From a virus, in the IMG/VR virus record IMGVR_UViG_3300042471_001765, positions 1-55,846 of that record: DNA of 55,846 bases. One strand, given 5' to 3'. The notes under the pieces are model-generated. The model had not been told where the DNA came from, searched no databases, and saw only the letters and a program-made list of their open reading frames with translations. Positions 21,837 through 28,436 of this stretch are shown here, piece by piece. Position 1 is the stretch's first letter. Each line of letters opens with the position of its first letter. A program made the position numbers and the translations under genes.

Positions 21837-23822
21837 ATGCAAAAACAATTTTATGCTCGCATCTCAGATTCCCGCGGGCAACTTCTAAAAAATCACCTCT
21901 TGGAAGTTGCCAACCTAATGAATGAAAGATCCAAAGAAAAATTCAGGATTTACGCTTATTACATAGGCTTATGGCACGACTTAGGCAAATACAGAGAAGA
22001 ATGGCAGAATTACTTGATTAATGCGATCGCGGGCAAGAACCAAGAGCGTATTCATCACGCAGGGTATGGTGCTTGTGTATGTGAGCATCCTGTAATTAAT
22101 GGAATTATCGCGGGTCACCATAGTTCTATCAAGCCGCCGGAGCAAATAGGTGAAAATAGTATGGCTTTCGCTAAATACGAGAAAGAATATCAAGAATGTA
22201 TTGCCAACGCCACCCAAGAGATACCCCACTTTATCCAAGAAATTCCCAGAATCAAGCAAGCGCCAAACAATCGAGATGTAATGGCGAGGATGCTTTACTC
22301 ATTACTGATTGATAGCGATCGCTTAAATGCCCACTGCTTCTCAACATCCACCGATTGGAATGAGATTATTGATAATTCCGGCAGGGTGGTAATCAATATT
22401 AATATTCCCAGACACAATGAAAATACCTCAATCAATTCACTAAGAAATAAGTTTAGAACCACAGCCCTAAAAGCAGCCAAGAACAAACCAGGGTTGTACA
22501 AGCTCACCGGAGCCACAGGAATAGGCAAAACATATACAGCTTTTGAGTTTGCAGCATTGCACAACAACTTTAACAAAATGAATGGAGTTGTTTATGTTGC
22601 TCCTTTTAATAGCATATTAGACCAGACATCATCAGCAATTCACAAAATAGTTGAAAACGAAATACTAGATCACTATGGCAGCTTTGACAATTCAGACTCA
22701 CCAGCCATGCGCATTTCCTGTTCTCGGTGGGACAAACCAGTTATCTTGACTAGCATGGTACAACTGCTATCTAGTATGTTCAGCGATCGCGCGACGAAAG
22801 TCAGGAAATTACAAGGCTTAATCGATAGAGTAATCATCATTGATGAACCCCAATCTTTACCAATAAAATGCATTACTCCCATCCTAAATATGTTGTCTGC
22901 ATTAGTGGAAGATTGGGGATGTTCGGTAATATTCATGTCCGCCACGCAACCAGTATTTAATAATATTGGCACTTGGAATTTTCAAGATATCATCTCAAAA
23001 GATTTTCATCGCGATCACTCCTTAAAGCGAGCTAATTATAAATACTATCCAGAGCCAATGAAGTGGAAAGAATTACAAAATAAAGTTTGTTTGGAGTCAA
23101 TGGCATTAATTATTTTCAGTACCACTCAAAATGCCAGAGATTTCTATCATCAATTAAAAGTAGCCACCGACAAACCAGTACTGCATTTAAGCAGTAAGAT
23201 GTACATCCTGCATCGCAAGCAAGTATTAAGCCAAGTCCGTCGGTTGTTGGCAGAAGACAAAGATTTTTACTTAATCTCTACCCAAGTAGTAGAAGCTGGA
23301 ATTGATCTTGATTTTCCCTGTGTATTCAGGCAAATAGCCCCTATTCCTTCAATCATTCAAGCCCAAGGACGACTTAACAGAGAAGGTAAAAGAGACCCCA
23401 AAAATTCATGGCTACACATTTTTAATCTTGCAGAAGGAAACATACTGCCAGAAGATATCAAAGGCGCGGCAATTTCTCACACCCTATTAACACAAAACAA
23501 AGATTTAAATGACCTCAATGACATCTATTATCGTCGCTACTTGACAACCACCACCGACACCGGAGAAGAAATCGAAGCCCTCAGATACCAACAAAAATAT
23601 GATCAAGTAGCCGAAAAATTCAACATCATAGAAAATCAAAACACAGTCCTGGTTTTAGCTGAAGATTTTTTGAAAGACTATCAATATAAATCCCTCACAC
23701 CATCAGATTGGCAGATACTGCGATCATATACAGTCAACACCAGATCAAATAATTATATTGAATGGATAAATGGTATTTTGTGCTGGAATGGTGGGTATGA
23801 TGAGTGTGGAATTATGATATAA
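21837..23822 (+). CDS. cas3: Cas3 helicase-nuclease (HD plus DExD/H)
   Basis: 661 residues, shorter than the usual 730-900. HD nuclease: H20 in LLKNHLLEVA, H47-D48 in GLWHDLGKYREEW, H73-H74 in RIHHAGYGA, H94-H95 in IIAGHHSSI and D161 in LLIDSDRLN. Helicase: Walker A TGATGIGKT (224-232), VYVAPFNS, DEPQ box (336-339), MSAT (367-370), STQVVEAGIDLDFP and the arginine-finger motif QAQGRLNREGK. After Cascade binds a target, Cas3 nicks and unwinds it. All catalytic residues seem intact, so the interference arm should work. The stop codon lies inside the -10 of the array promoter. cas1, cas2 and cas4 are absent. Confidence 0.92.
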   Translation: MQKQFYARISDSRGQLLKNHLLEVANLMNERSKEKFRIYAYYIGLWHDLGKYREEWQNYLINAIAGKNQERIHHAGYGACVCEHPVINGIIAGHHSSIKPPEQIGENSMAFAKYEKEYQECIANATQEIPHFIQEIPRIKQAPNNRDVMARMLYSLLIDSDRLNAHCFSTSTDWNEIIDNSGRVVININIPRHNENTSINSLRNKFRTTALKAAKNKPGLYKLTGATGIGKTYTAFEFAALHNNFNKMNGVVYVAPFNSILDQTSSAIHKIVENEILDHYGSFDNSDSPAMRISCSRWDKPVILTSMVQLLSSMFSDRATKVRKLQGLIDRVIIIDEPQSLPIKCITPILNMLSALVEDWGCSVIFMSATQPVFNNIGTWNFQDIISKDFHRDHSLKRANYKYYPEPMKWKELQNKVCLESMALIIFSTTQNARDFYHQLKVATDKPVLHLSSKMYILHRKQVLSQVRRLLAEDKDFYLISTQVVEAGIDLDFPCVFRQIAPIPSIIQAQGRLNREGKRDPKNSWLHIFNLAEGNILPEDIKGAAISHTLLTQNKDLNDLNDIYYRRYLTTTTDTGEEIEALRYQQKYDQVAEKFNIIENQNTVLVLAEDFLKDYQYKSLTPSDWQILRSYTVNTRSNNYIEWINGILCWNGGYDECGIMI

Positions 23823-23823
23823 T
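23815..23823 (+). promoter_or_regulatory. Extended -10 promoter of the CRISPR array
   Basis: TGATATAAT (TGn plus a perfect TATAAT) overlaps the cas3 stop codon and lies 7 bp upstream of repeat 1; no good -35 is seen, as is common for extended -10 promoters. The following G-run continues directly into the repeat. The same TGATATAATGGGGG string precedes the solitary repeat on the minus strand at 35981-35994. Confidence 0.7.
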
Positions 23824-23830
23824 GGGGGGA

Positions 23831-24005
23831 GTAACAATCCCTCGCAAGGGGGGTTGAGGATTGTAATTAGGAAGCGCTAGATTGTCAGGGCTTAACGGTA
23901 ACAATCCCTCGCAAGGGGGGTTGAGGATTTTAACATCGAAATACACCCAAAAAAGCGCGCGAGCCGGGAGTAACAATCCCTCGCAAGGGGGGTTGAGGAT
24001 TGTAA
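23831..24005 (+). CRISPR. Three-repeat CRISPR array (type I-C)
   Basis: Repeats of 36 bp start at 23831, 23898 and 23970; each begins GTAACAATCCCTCGCAAGGG and ends GATT(G/T)TAA. Copies 1 and 3 agree; copy 2 differs at one base (T for G near the 3' end). The two spacers are 31 bp (23867-23897) and 36 bp (23934-23969). Repeat RNA can fold by CCC-TCGCAA-GGG or by the longer ACAATCC/GGATTGT pairing. The 3' end (GGATTGTAA) resembles the usual I-C handle (GGATTGAAA). Beyond repeat 3 is a short echo, GAGGATTGCAAC (about 24006-24018), maybe a decayed further repeat. No acquisition genes adjoin, so the array is probably frozen or fed by host Cas1-Cas2-Cas4. Confidence 0.93.
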
Positions 24006-24053
24006 CGAGGATTGCAACAATGTAACAACCACGGAGCCATATCAGACAGTAAT

Positions 24054-24086
24054 AAAAACACCCGGTGCGGCAACACCGGGTTTTTA
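24054..24086 (+). terminator. Terminator of the CRISPR array transcript
   Basis: CCCGGTG-CGGCAA-CACCGGG with an A-run before and TTTTT after, about 50 bp past the last repeat. It defines a short pre-crRNA of roughly 260 nt from the promoter at 23815. Confidence 0.85.
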
Positions 24087-24311
24087 TTTAAAAAAAATCC
24101 CGTCCCTGGCAAATCATGCAAAATACCATAATCCCTATCTTCCCCACACACAATCAAGGCTTATTCCTGCATCTATAAAAGCTTTTTTATTAAATCGTGC
24201 CTACTGGTGAGGCATAGAGGCGCGATCGCGGGCAACAACCATTAACTGATAAGCAATTGACTAGGGACATGACATCTGCATTATTATTAAAAAAGTAATT
24301 GCCATAATCCT
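24087..24311. other. Non-coding stretch after the CRISPR array
   Basis: About 225 bp without a credible gene. It holds one HIP1-like palindrome (about 24221-24230) and a promoter-like TTGACT (about 24258) with ATTATTATT some 18 bp later, pointing to the gene at 24312. An antisense frame across the array is a shadow. Confidence 0.5.
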
Positions 24312-24545
24312 ATGAAAAAATTTAAAGTTATAATCCTGGGAAAATTAAGAAAATTTGGCGCGAAAGGCGCAGTCATTAAGCCCGGAACAAAAAAAGGTGA
24401 TAGCTACTGCGCGCGATCGCTCAAAATCAGAAAATGTAAAAATCCCCCATGTGCCAATGACTTATCACGGGCTGCATGGGGGTGTGTAGGCAAGAAGTCC
24501 TACAAAAGCCGGGTAAGGTTTCCCAAAAAAACAATCCGGCTTTAG
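24312..24545 (+). CDS. Small Cys/Lys-rich conserved-looking protein
   Basis: 77 residues, strongly basic, with Cys residues in SYCARSLKIRKCKNPPCAND and LSRAAWGCVGKKS. I recall similar short proteins in cyanobacterial genomes and phages, but not a function. The Cys spacing might bind a metal, and the basic surface suggests nucleic-acid contact. Its stop overlaps the end of the convergent gene at 24542 by a few bases. The promoter-like region upstream suggests independent expression. Confidence 0.5.
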   Translation: MKKFKVIILGKLRKFGAKGAVIKPGTKKGDSYCARSLKIRKCKNPPCANDLSRAAWGCVGKKSYKSRVRFPKKTIRL

Positions 24546-24985
24546 TTAATGTCGTTAAAAAATACAACTTCCACGTCGATGTGATCGTAGTCTTCAGTGA
24601 CTACGCTTTTTAAATGGGAATTAAACTTAATTCCCTTAATATTTTTATACTCCTTAACCTTAACATCGCCATAGAATTTGGCAACTCCTATATCCGGAGT
24701 AGCGAAAAGGACTGAATACTCACTATCCGGTCTTGATGACCGAACACCTCGGTACAGCAGGGGAAATATTTCCCCATGATTGGCTACAGCCCATCTCAAC
24801 GCTGCGATCGCTAGCAGCGTTGAGGGTTTGGGATTTTGATGGTAATTGCCTTGCATGGAAGCAAGGCGAATCTGGCGGTGGGCGTAATACAGATTAAGGA
24901 AATCAACATCTGGCGGAACTTCATCCAAATCGGTGATCATGAGATCACCATCCTTAAACCAGAAATACGAAAATTCATGAAACAT
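24542..24985 (-). CDS. Hypothetical protein with ADP-ribosyltransferase-like pattern
   Basis: 147 residues. The stretch FPLLYRGVRSSRPDSEYSVL, followed by FATPDIGVAKFYGDVKVKEY, follows the general order of small ADP-ribosyltransferases or RES-like folds: a strand with Y-R-G, then a strand with S.fAT.d..vA..y. A catalytic Glu near the end (EDYDHIDVEVVF) is possible. If true it would modify host proteins or nucleic acid, as phage transferases do. Similarity is weak and by eye. It overlaps the 3' end of ssb by 11 bases on the same strand. Confidence 0.4.
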   Translation of the reverse strand: MFHEFSYFWFKDGDLMITDLDEVPPDVDFLNLYYAHRQIRLASMQGNYHQNPKPSTLLAIAALRWAVANHGEIFPLLYRGVRSSRPDSEYSVLFATPDIGVAKFYGDVKVKEYKNIKGIKFNSHLKSVVTEDYDHIDVEVVFFNDIN

Positions 24986-25508
24986 TTTTTACCCCCTTTG
25001 ATAATAATTCCAATTCTGAGACCAAACAGCACAAGTCCACTCGGTCTCTTCCTGTCAAGAATTTTAGCGATCCTTTGATCGCTACTAATGAATCCTTGCG
25101 GACAAAATTACTGAATTCAGCAACCTTGCCCCACATTTCCAGTGGGAGCCACTCGGTGGTAGCTCCCGGTCTTTCCAATTCCAAAAAGGAAGTGGCTTTA
25201 CACTTTCCTGATTGGAAATACCGAATTACTGGATCCTTAAGGACAGCGCCTACAAGAATCCAAGTATTAATTTTGCCTTCGCATACTTGCAGATGAGAGC
25301 TACTCATTTGCAACTTGGGGACTTGGATATAATTCAAGCCCCCGGATACCACCACTTCTTGCCCCTCTCGAACAGAGGGGATGAATGCCGGGCTTCCCCA
25401 GCATTCAATCTCTTGTCCTCCTACTTGAATGTAGGAGAATAAAACATTATCGTTCCTCAATATTTGTGGGCGGGTGACTACCCCGCCAATCGTTATACTA
25501 TTGATCAT
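24975..25508 (-). CDS. ssb: Single-stranded DNA-binding protein with two OB folds
   Basis: 177 residues. The first OB-like unit is residues 1-78 (INSITIGGVVTRPQILRNDN, REGQEVVVSGGLNYI). The second is residues ~84-170, with the classical SSB order ILVGAVLKDPVIRYFQSGK, SFLELERPG, TEWLPLEMWGKVAEFSNFVR and DSLVAIKGSLKF. The usual acidic C-terminal tail for partner binding is absent. It coats ssDNA during replication or recombination and is next to the ERF annealing gene. The start overlaps the stop of the 54-residue gene before it. Confidence 0.8.
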   Translation of the reverse strand: MINSITIGGVVTRPQILRNDNVLFSYIQVGGQEIECWGSPAFIPSVREGQEVVVSGGLNYIQVPKLQMSSSHLQVCEGKINTWILVGAVLKDPVIRYFQSGKCKATSFLELERPGATTEWLPLEMWGKVAEFSNFVRKDSLVAIKGSLKFLTGRDRVDLCCLVSELELLSKGVKNVS

Positions 25509-25662
25509 TAAGAAAATTACGCGCGATCACGATCGCGTCTTTTAGCTCGATAAATTCTCCGTAGGACTTAATCACCGCGCGAGTAGCTAAAACAATCGGT
25601 GATTCTGCTGTTTTGTTTTCACTACTGTATTTTTTATACAGCTTTTTTGCTTCTGGCGTCAT
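25498..25662 (-). CDS. Small hypothetical protein upstream of ssb
   Basis: 54 residues, MTPEAKKLYKKYSSENKTAE at the start, then a helix-rich rest (YGEFIELKDAIVIARNFL). A Shine-Dalgarno AAAGAGG precedes the ATG, and an early-type promoter (25694-25723) is just upstream. The stop lies inside the ssb start region (11-base overlap), so it leads the ssb unit. No function known. Confidence 0.6.
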   Translation of the reverse strand: MTPEAKKLYKKYSSENKTAESPIVLATRAVIKSYGEFIELKDAIVIARNFLNDQ

Positions 25663-25693
25663 TGTTTTTGCCTCTTTGCTTACCTACCCTTAT

Positions 25694-25723
25694 ATAGTAT
25701 CCTGATACTTTCCAAGTTGTCAA
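25694..25723 (-). promoter_or_regulatory. Early-type promoter of the ssb unit with GTATC-AG-GATAC operator
   Basis: Minus strand TTGACA (25723-25718), 18-bp spacer, TACTAT (25699-25694), and the palindrome GTATCAGGATAC (25708-25697), as at 8721. A further AATATCAGGATAA half-like copy lies at 25750-25762 on the plus strand without a clear -10. Confidence 0.8.
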
Positions 25724-25769
25724 GGGGTTTCCAAAACTTTTTTTTTGAAAAATATCAGGATAAATAAAA

Positions 25770-26423
25770 TCAAATGTACAAAGCCTTCTGCCATCTCTTA
25801 ATGGCAGTCAAGCTTACATCTTTGACATTGGCTGCATATGCAGCCATGACCTGATCGCGATCAAGCCCCTGGGACTCAGCCCACTCAATCGCCATATCGC
25901 CAACGAGTTTGCTGTATACCCTTACCAGATCAGAGCTAGTCAAACCCTGATCTGACAACCAATCCAGCACCCATGTGCGATCGAATCCGAGAAATTCCCG
26001 GATTTCTTGAATGAGAGCGCCGATTTCGTTGATGGTCTTGCCATTGCCATTACCGCCATTGCCACTGCCGACACCATTACCGTCGGTATCCTCATCTGCG
26101 GTAATGCACAGAATAGAACAAATGCTGTATCGCCTTCCGTACGTGATGGCAGCACCCATTTTCTGAGCATCCAGCCCAGAAGGAAGAAGATAAGACGAAT
26201 AAATTGACTGCCCACTCTCGTGGTAGAGAGTGGTGATAAGCTTACCCTCGTCGAGGGTTTGCACGACTGCCAAGCCGTGCCGACACAGGCACGGCACTAC
26301 AGAGTCCAAAATGCTATCAAGGGAAGCGTACCTAACCCCCTTGAACGCGGGATTGAGTTTATCTTTAGGGATCTTTGGGAACTCCGATCGCGCCCTGATT
26401 AGGGCTTTTATGAGTTCATTCAT
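25770..26423 (-). CDS. erf: ERF-family single-strand annealing protein
   Basis: 217 residues. The core matches ERF proteins: LNPAFKGVRYASLDSILDSV, CRHGLAVVQTLDEGKLITTL, HESGQSIYSSYLLP, then QKMGAAITYGRRYSICSILC and ITADEDTDGN. After a Gly/Asn linker comes a helical C-terminal part. ERF proteins anneal complementary strands and help circularise phage genomes; this fits a circularly permuted or plasmid-like genome and the SSB gene downstream. It overlaps the end of the DUF5131 gene by 8 bases. Confidence 0.88.
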   Translation of the reverse strand: MNELIKALIRARSEFPKIPKDKLNPAFKGVRYASLDSILDSVVPCLCRHGLAVVQTLDEGKLITTLYHESGQSIYSSYLLPSGLDAQKMGAAITYGRRYSICSILCITADEDTDGNGVGSGNGGNGNGKTINEIGALIQEIREFLGFDRTWVLDWLSDQGLTSSDLVRVYSKLVGDMAIEWAESQGLDRDQVMAAYAANVKDVSLTAIKRWQKALYI

Positions 26424-27117
26424 TTTCTGGGAACTCCTTATAGAATTGGCCTAATAATTTAGAACCGCCGGCTTTAGAGGTTCTGCCTCCAACTTGCTTA
26501 AAGAAAAATGCCACGCCAGCTTTTTGACATTGATCGCGAATATCCTCAGCCCATTCCATTTTCATTGGGCGATGCTTAAGCCCAGATTCTCCACCCACTA
26601 TCACCCAGTGGATATCTTTTAAGTCAAGATTCAATGAACCTAAAAGTGGTTCACAGGAAAGAAACCGCACCGATGCAGGTACTTGACGTAGTAAGTCAAT
26701 CCGATGGACGTAGTTCTGGTTTTCCACCGACACACCCATCCAAATATTTTTATGAAATACTAAGCTAGGAGCTAACTCAACTAGTCGTTCAGGTCTTTTT
26801 GTCAATATTTGATATGTGTGCCGGGGTGTGGCTTCAGCCACCGCAAAGACATCTTGAATGAACTCAATATGTACTTTTTCATGGAACAGGTCGCTCATTG
26901 AATTGACAAATATTTTGCTAGGCTTTCGCCACTTCAATGGTTCTGCGAGCCTTTCTGGATGTAATGTTAAATCAAACCCATTCTTAAAATTATCAGGAAA
27001 ACGCCGAGTTACTTCCTCAGCGTAACAGTGAGCGCATCCCGGACTTATTTTGTTGCACCCAGTTACTGGGTTCCATGTCTTATCAGTCCACTCAATTCCT
27101 GTGCTGGTACTAGACAT
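26416..27117 (-). CDS. Phage Gp37/Gp68 family protein (DUF5131), radical-SAM-like
   Basis: 233 residues. IEWTDKTWNPVTGCNKISPG, followed by CAHCYAE, is the family signature; C21, C28 and C31 resemble a radical-SAM iron-sulfur motif with altered spacing. Later segments KIFVNSMSDLFHE, YQILTKRPERL, WMGVSVENQNY, RFLSCEPLLG and WVIVGGESG complete the typical order. The family is common in phages and prophages; the reaction is not known to me. Here it is placed directly before erf and ssb, so it is expressed with recombination genes. Confidence 0.88.
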   Translation of the reverse strand: MSSTSTGIEWTDKTWNPVTGCNKISPGCAHCYAEEVTRRFPDNFKNGFDLTLHPERLAEPLKWRKPSKIFVNSMSDLFHEKVHIEFIQDVFAVAEATPRHTYQILTKRPERLVELAPSLVFHKNIWMGVSVENQNYVHRIDLLRQVPASVRFLSCEPLLGSLNLDLKDIHWVIVGGESGLKHRPMKMEWAEDIRDQCQKAGVAFFFKQVGGRTSKAGGSKLLGQFYKEFPENE

Positions 27118-27177
27118 TACTCCTACTCCTATAAAAATGCGATCGCACCATTCACGACGTGCGATCGCGTGAACTAT

Positions 27178-27372
27178 TTATCTATCTTTTGGCGGACGAC
27201 CGCCATCTAATGGCGGTTTAGGGTCTTCAAGACAAAGACATTGGAATTCGAGACAAACGAGATGATAGCTTTTAGCAAAGCTATCAAATTTCATACACCA
27301 CCCTTTAATCTGTTCCAAGGAACGGGGTTGGAACAGATTACATGAGTCACAAGTTGCTGCTGCTGATATCAT
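27178..27372 (-). CDS. Small Cys-containing hypothetical protein
   Basis: 64 residues. A CDSC pair near the N-terminus and CLEFQCLC in the second half could bind a metal; the C-terminus is PPLDGGRPPKDR. No good Shine-Dalgarno before ATG 27372, but a sigma-70 promoter at 27444-27472 points to it. It is separated from the DUF5131 gene by HIP1-like palindromes. Function unknown. Confidence 0.45.
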   Translation of the reverse strand: MISAAATCDSCNLFQPRSLEQIKGWCMKFDSFAKSYHLVCLEFQCLCLEDPKPPLDGGRPPKDR

Positions 27373-27440
27373 AAGATTAGATTAGGTCATCAAGGCGATC
27401 GCGTAGACAAGTAATGAACGCGATCGCTTTTTTGCACTCT

Positions 27441-27544
27441 TATACTGTACACTGACAGTTAGCAGTTGTCAAGGGGTGTTAGTAAAAAATTTAGTAAAAA
27501 AATATTTTATTTTTTTTAGATACTGTACACTGGTGGTTAGCAGT
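27441..27544. promoter_or_regulatory. Divergent control region with two 26-bp operator boxes
   Basis: Box A (27441-27466) and box B (27519-27544) share TACTGTACACTG and GTTAGCAGT, differing at about four positions. Box A lies inside the minus-strand promoter TTGACA (27472-27467), 17-bp spacer, TACAGT (27449-27444). Box B precedes the XRE gene at 27559. The XRE protein is the obvious ligand for both. Confidence 0.6.
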
Positions 27545-27558
27545 GTTATGGTAAGCAT

Positions 27559-27795
27559 ATGATAATCAGGCAAGTCAGGGAAGTGATCGCGCCAGAGCTT
27601 CCCGGAATTCTAAAAGAGGCGAGGCGTAAAAAAGGGATGAGTTTTTTAGCCCTGGCGCGTACCACTGGGATATCCCGTGGAAGCCTTCAAAAGTTTGAAT
27701 CTGGTAAAGCGATCGCGATCGCTTTACCAACCTTGGAGAAAATCTCTAAGGCACTAGATATTAAAATCGATTGGAGAAACTATGAAACTTTTTGA
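27559..27795 (+). CDS. XRE-family helix-turn-helix regulator
   Basis: 78 residues: ILKEARRKKGMSFLALARTT, continuing GISRGSLQKFESGKAIAI, is a clear HTH_3 domain, with a final helix PTLEKISKALDIKIDW. It probably represses its own gene and the divergent unit through the 26-bp boxes upstream. The last 14 bases overlap the next gene. No peptidase or ligand domain is fused, so it acts as a small Cro-like repressor or as the antitoxin half of a pair with the next gene. Confidence 0.75.
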   Translation: MIIRQVREVIAPELPGILKEARRKKGMSFLALARTTGISRGSLQKFESGKAIAIALPTLEKISKALDIKIDWRNYETF

Positions 27796-28129
27796 TTTAC
27801 TAATGAGAGGCTTTCCCTACGACAACAATGTGGCAGTCTTTGCCACAACCGACAAGAAAGGAAAATTTTATCCTGAGTCAGAATCGTGTTTAAGCCAGAC
27901 AGATATGGAAAACGGGGGACTTCCGGGATCTTATGAGCAATTCGAGCGATGTGATGTAATCACCGACTTCATCGATAATTACATCGGTGAAGAAGACATC
28001 GTTGACTTCCTCCGAGAGGATACAAAATTGGATGCGATCAGAGAACTGATAGCCCAAATAAATGCGGAAAAGCCGATCCGGATATGCCCGGATCTGCCAG
28101 AGGTGGTTAGAAGGATGATCACGCTTTAA
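27782..28129 (+). CDS. Hypothetical acidic protein, partner of the XRE gene
   Basis: 115 residues, acidic. FDLLMRGFPYDNNVAVFATT and then CLSQTDMENGGLPGSYEQF in the N-terminal half, and an Asp/Glu/Ile helix region (DVITDFIDNYIGEEDIVDFL) after. The gene overlaps the XRE gene by 14 bases and is followed by a strong terminator, so the two are one unit. It could be the effector or toxin partner of the HTH protein, but no toxin motif is visible. Confidence 0.5.
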   Translation: MKLFDLLMRGFPYDNNVAVFATTDKKGKFYPESESCLSQTDMENGGLPGSYEQFERCDVITDFIDNYIGEEDIVDFLREDTKLDAIRELIAQINAEKPIRICPDLPEVVRRMITL

Positions 28130-28144
28130 GCTTCCATCAGTCTT

Positions 28145-28181
28145 AAATAGCTCCTGTAAAAATTTACAGGAGCTATTTTTT
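28145..28181 (+). terminator. Strong intrinsic terminator
   Basis: AAATAGCTCCTGTAAA pairs perfectly with TTTACAGGAGCTATTT around two bases and is followed by more T. It ends the XRE unit. Confidence 0.88.
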
Positions 28182-28182
28182 A

Positions 28183-28436
28183 TGGCGGATCAACCAACTG
28201 AAGCCGATTCTGGAAAATTAACACAATAGCTTTTTACTATATAGAAGAGAGATCCTCACTCTTTAATTAATTTATTTAAATAAGAAAGAAATAAATTCAA
28301 TTCAAGAAAAAGATATTGTGACAAAAACCAAAAAACGGCATCAGTGCTGAACTGGATGTGATATAGTAAAAAGTAAGCGCCCTGTGAAAACAGAGCGCTT
28401 ACGAACTTACACAAAATGATCTGAACAGTTTATATC
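28183..28436 (+). promoter_or_regulatory. AT-rich leader with extended -10 promoter and 5'-end hairpin
   Basis: No gene in these 254 bp. TGATATAGT (28359-28367) is an extended -10 like those of the CRISPR array and solitary repeat. Right after it, GTAAGCGC-C-CTGT-GAAA-ACAG-A-GCGCTTAC (28373-28402) forms a hairpin with a GNRA loop, which would lie at the very 5' end of the mRNA for 28437 and could protect it. Confidence 0.6.

Noticed and set aside
23930-24157. Minus-strand open frame across the CRISPR array
   Set aside because: It crosses repeats and the terminator, and no function or ribosome site is visible.
27118-27177. HIP1 palindromes as a terminator or attachment site
   Set aside because: GCGATCGC is scattered all over the window; pairs of it form stems by chance and there is no T-run in the right place for the flanking genes.
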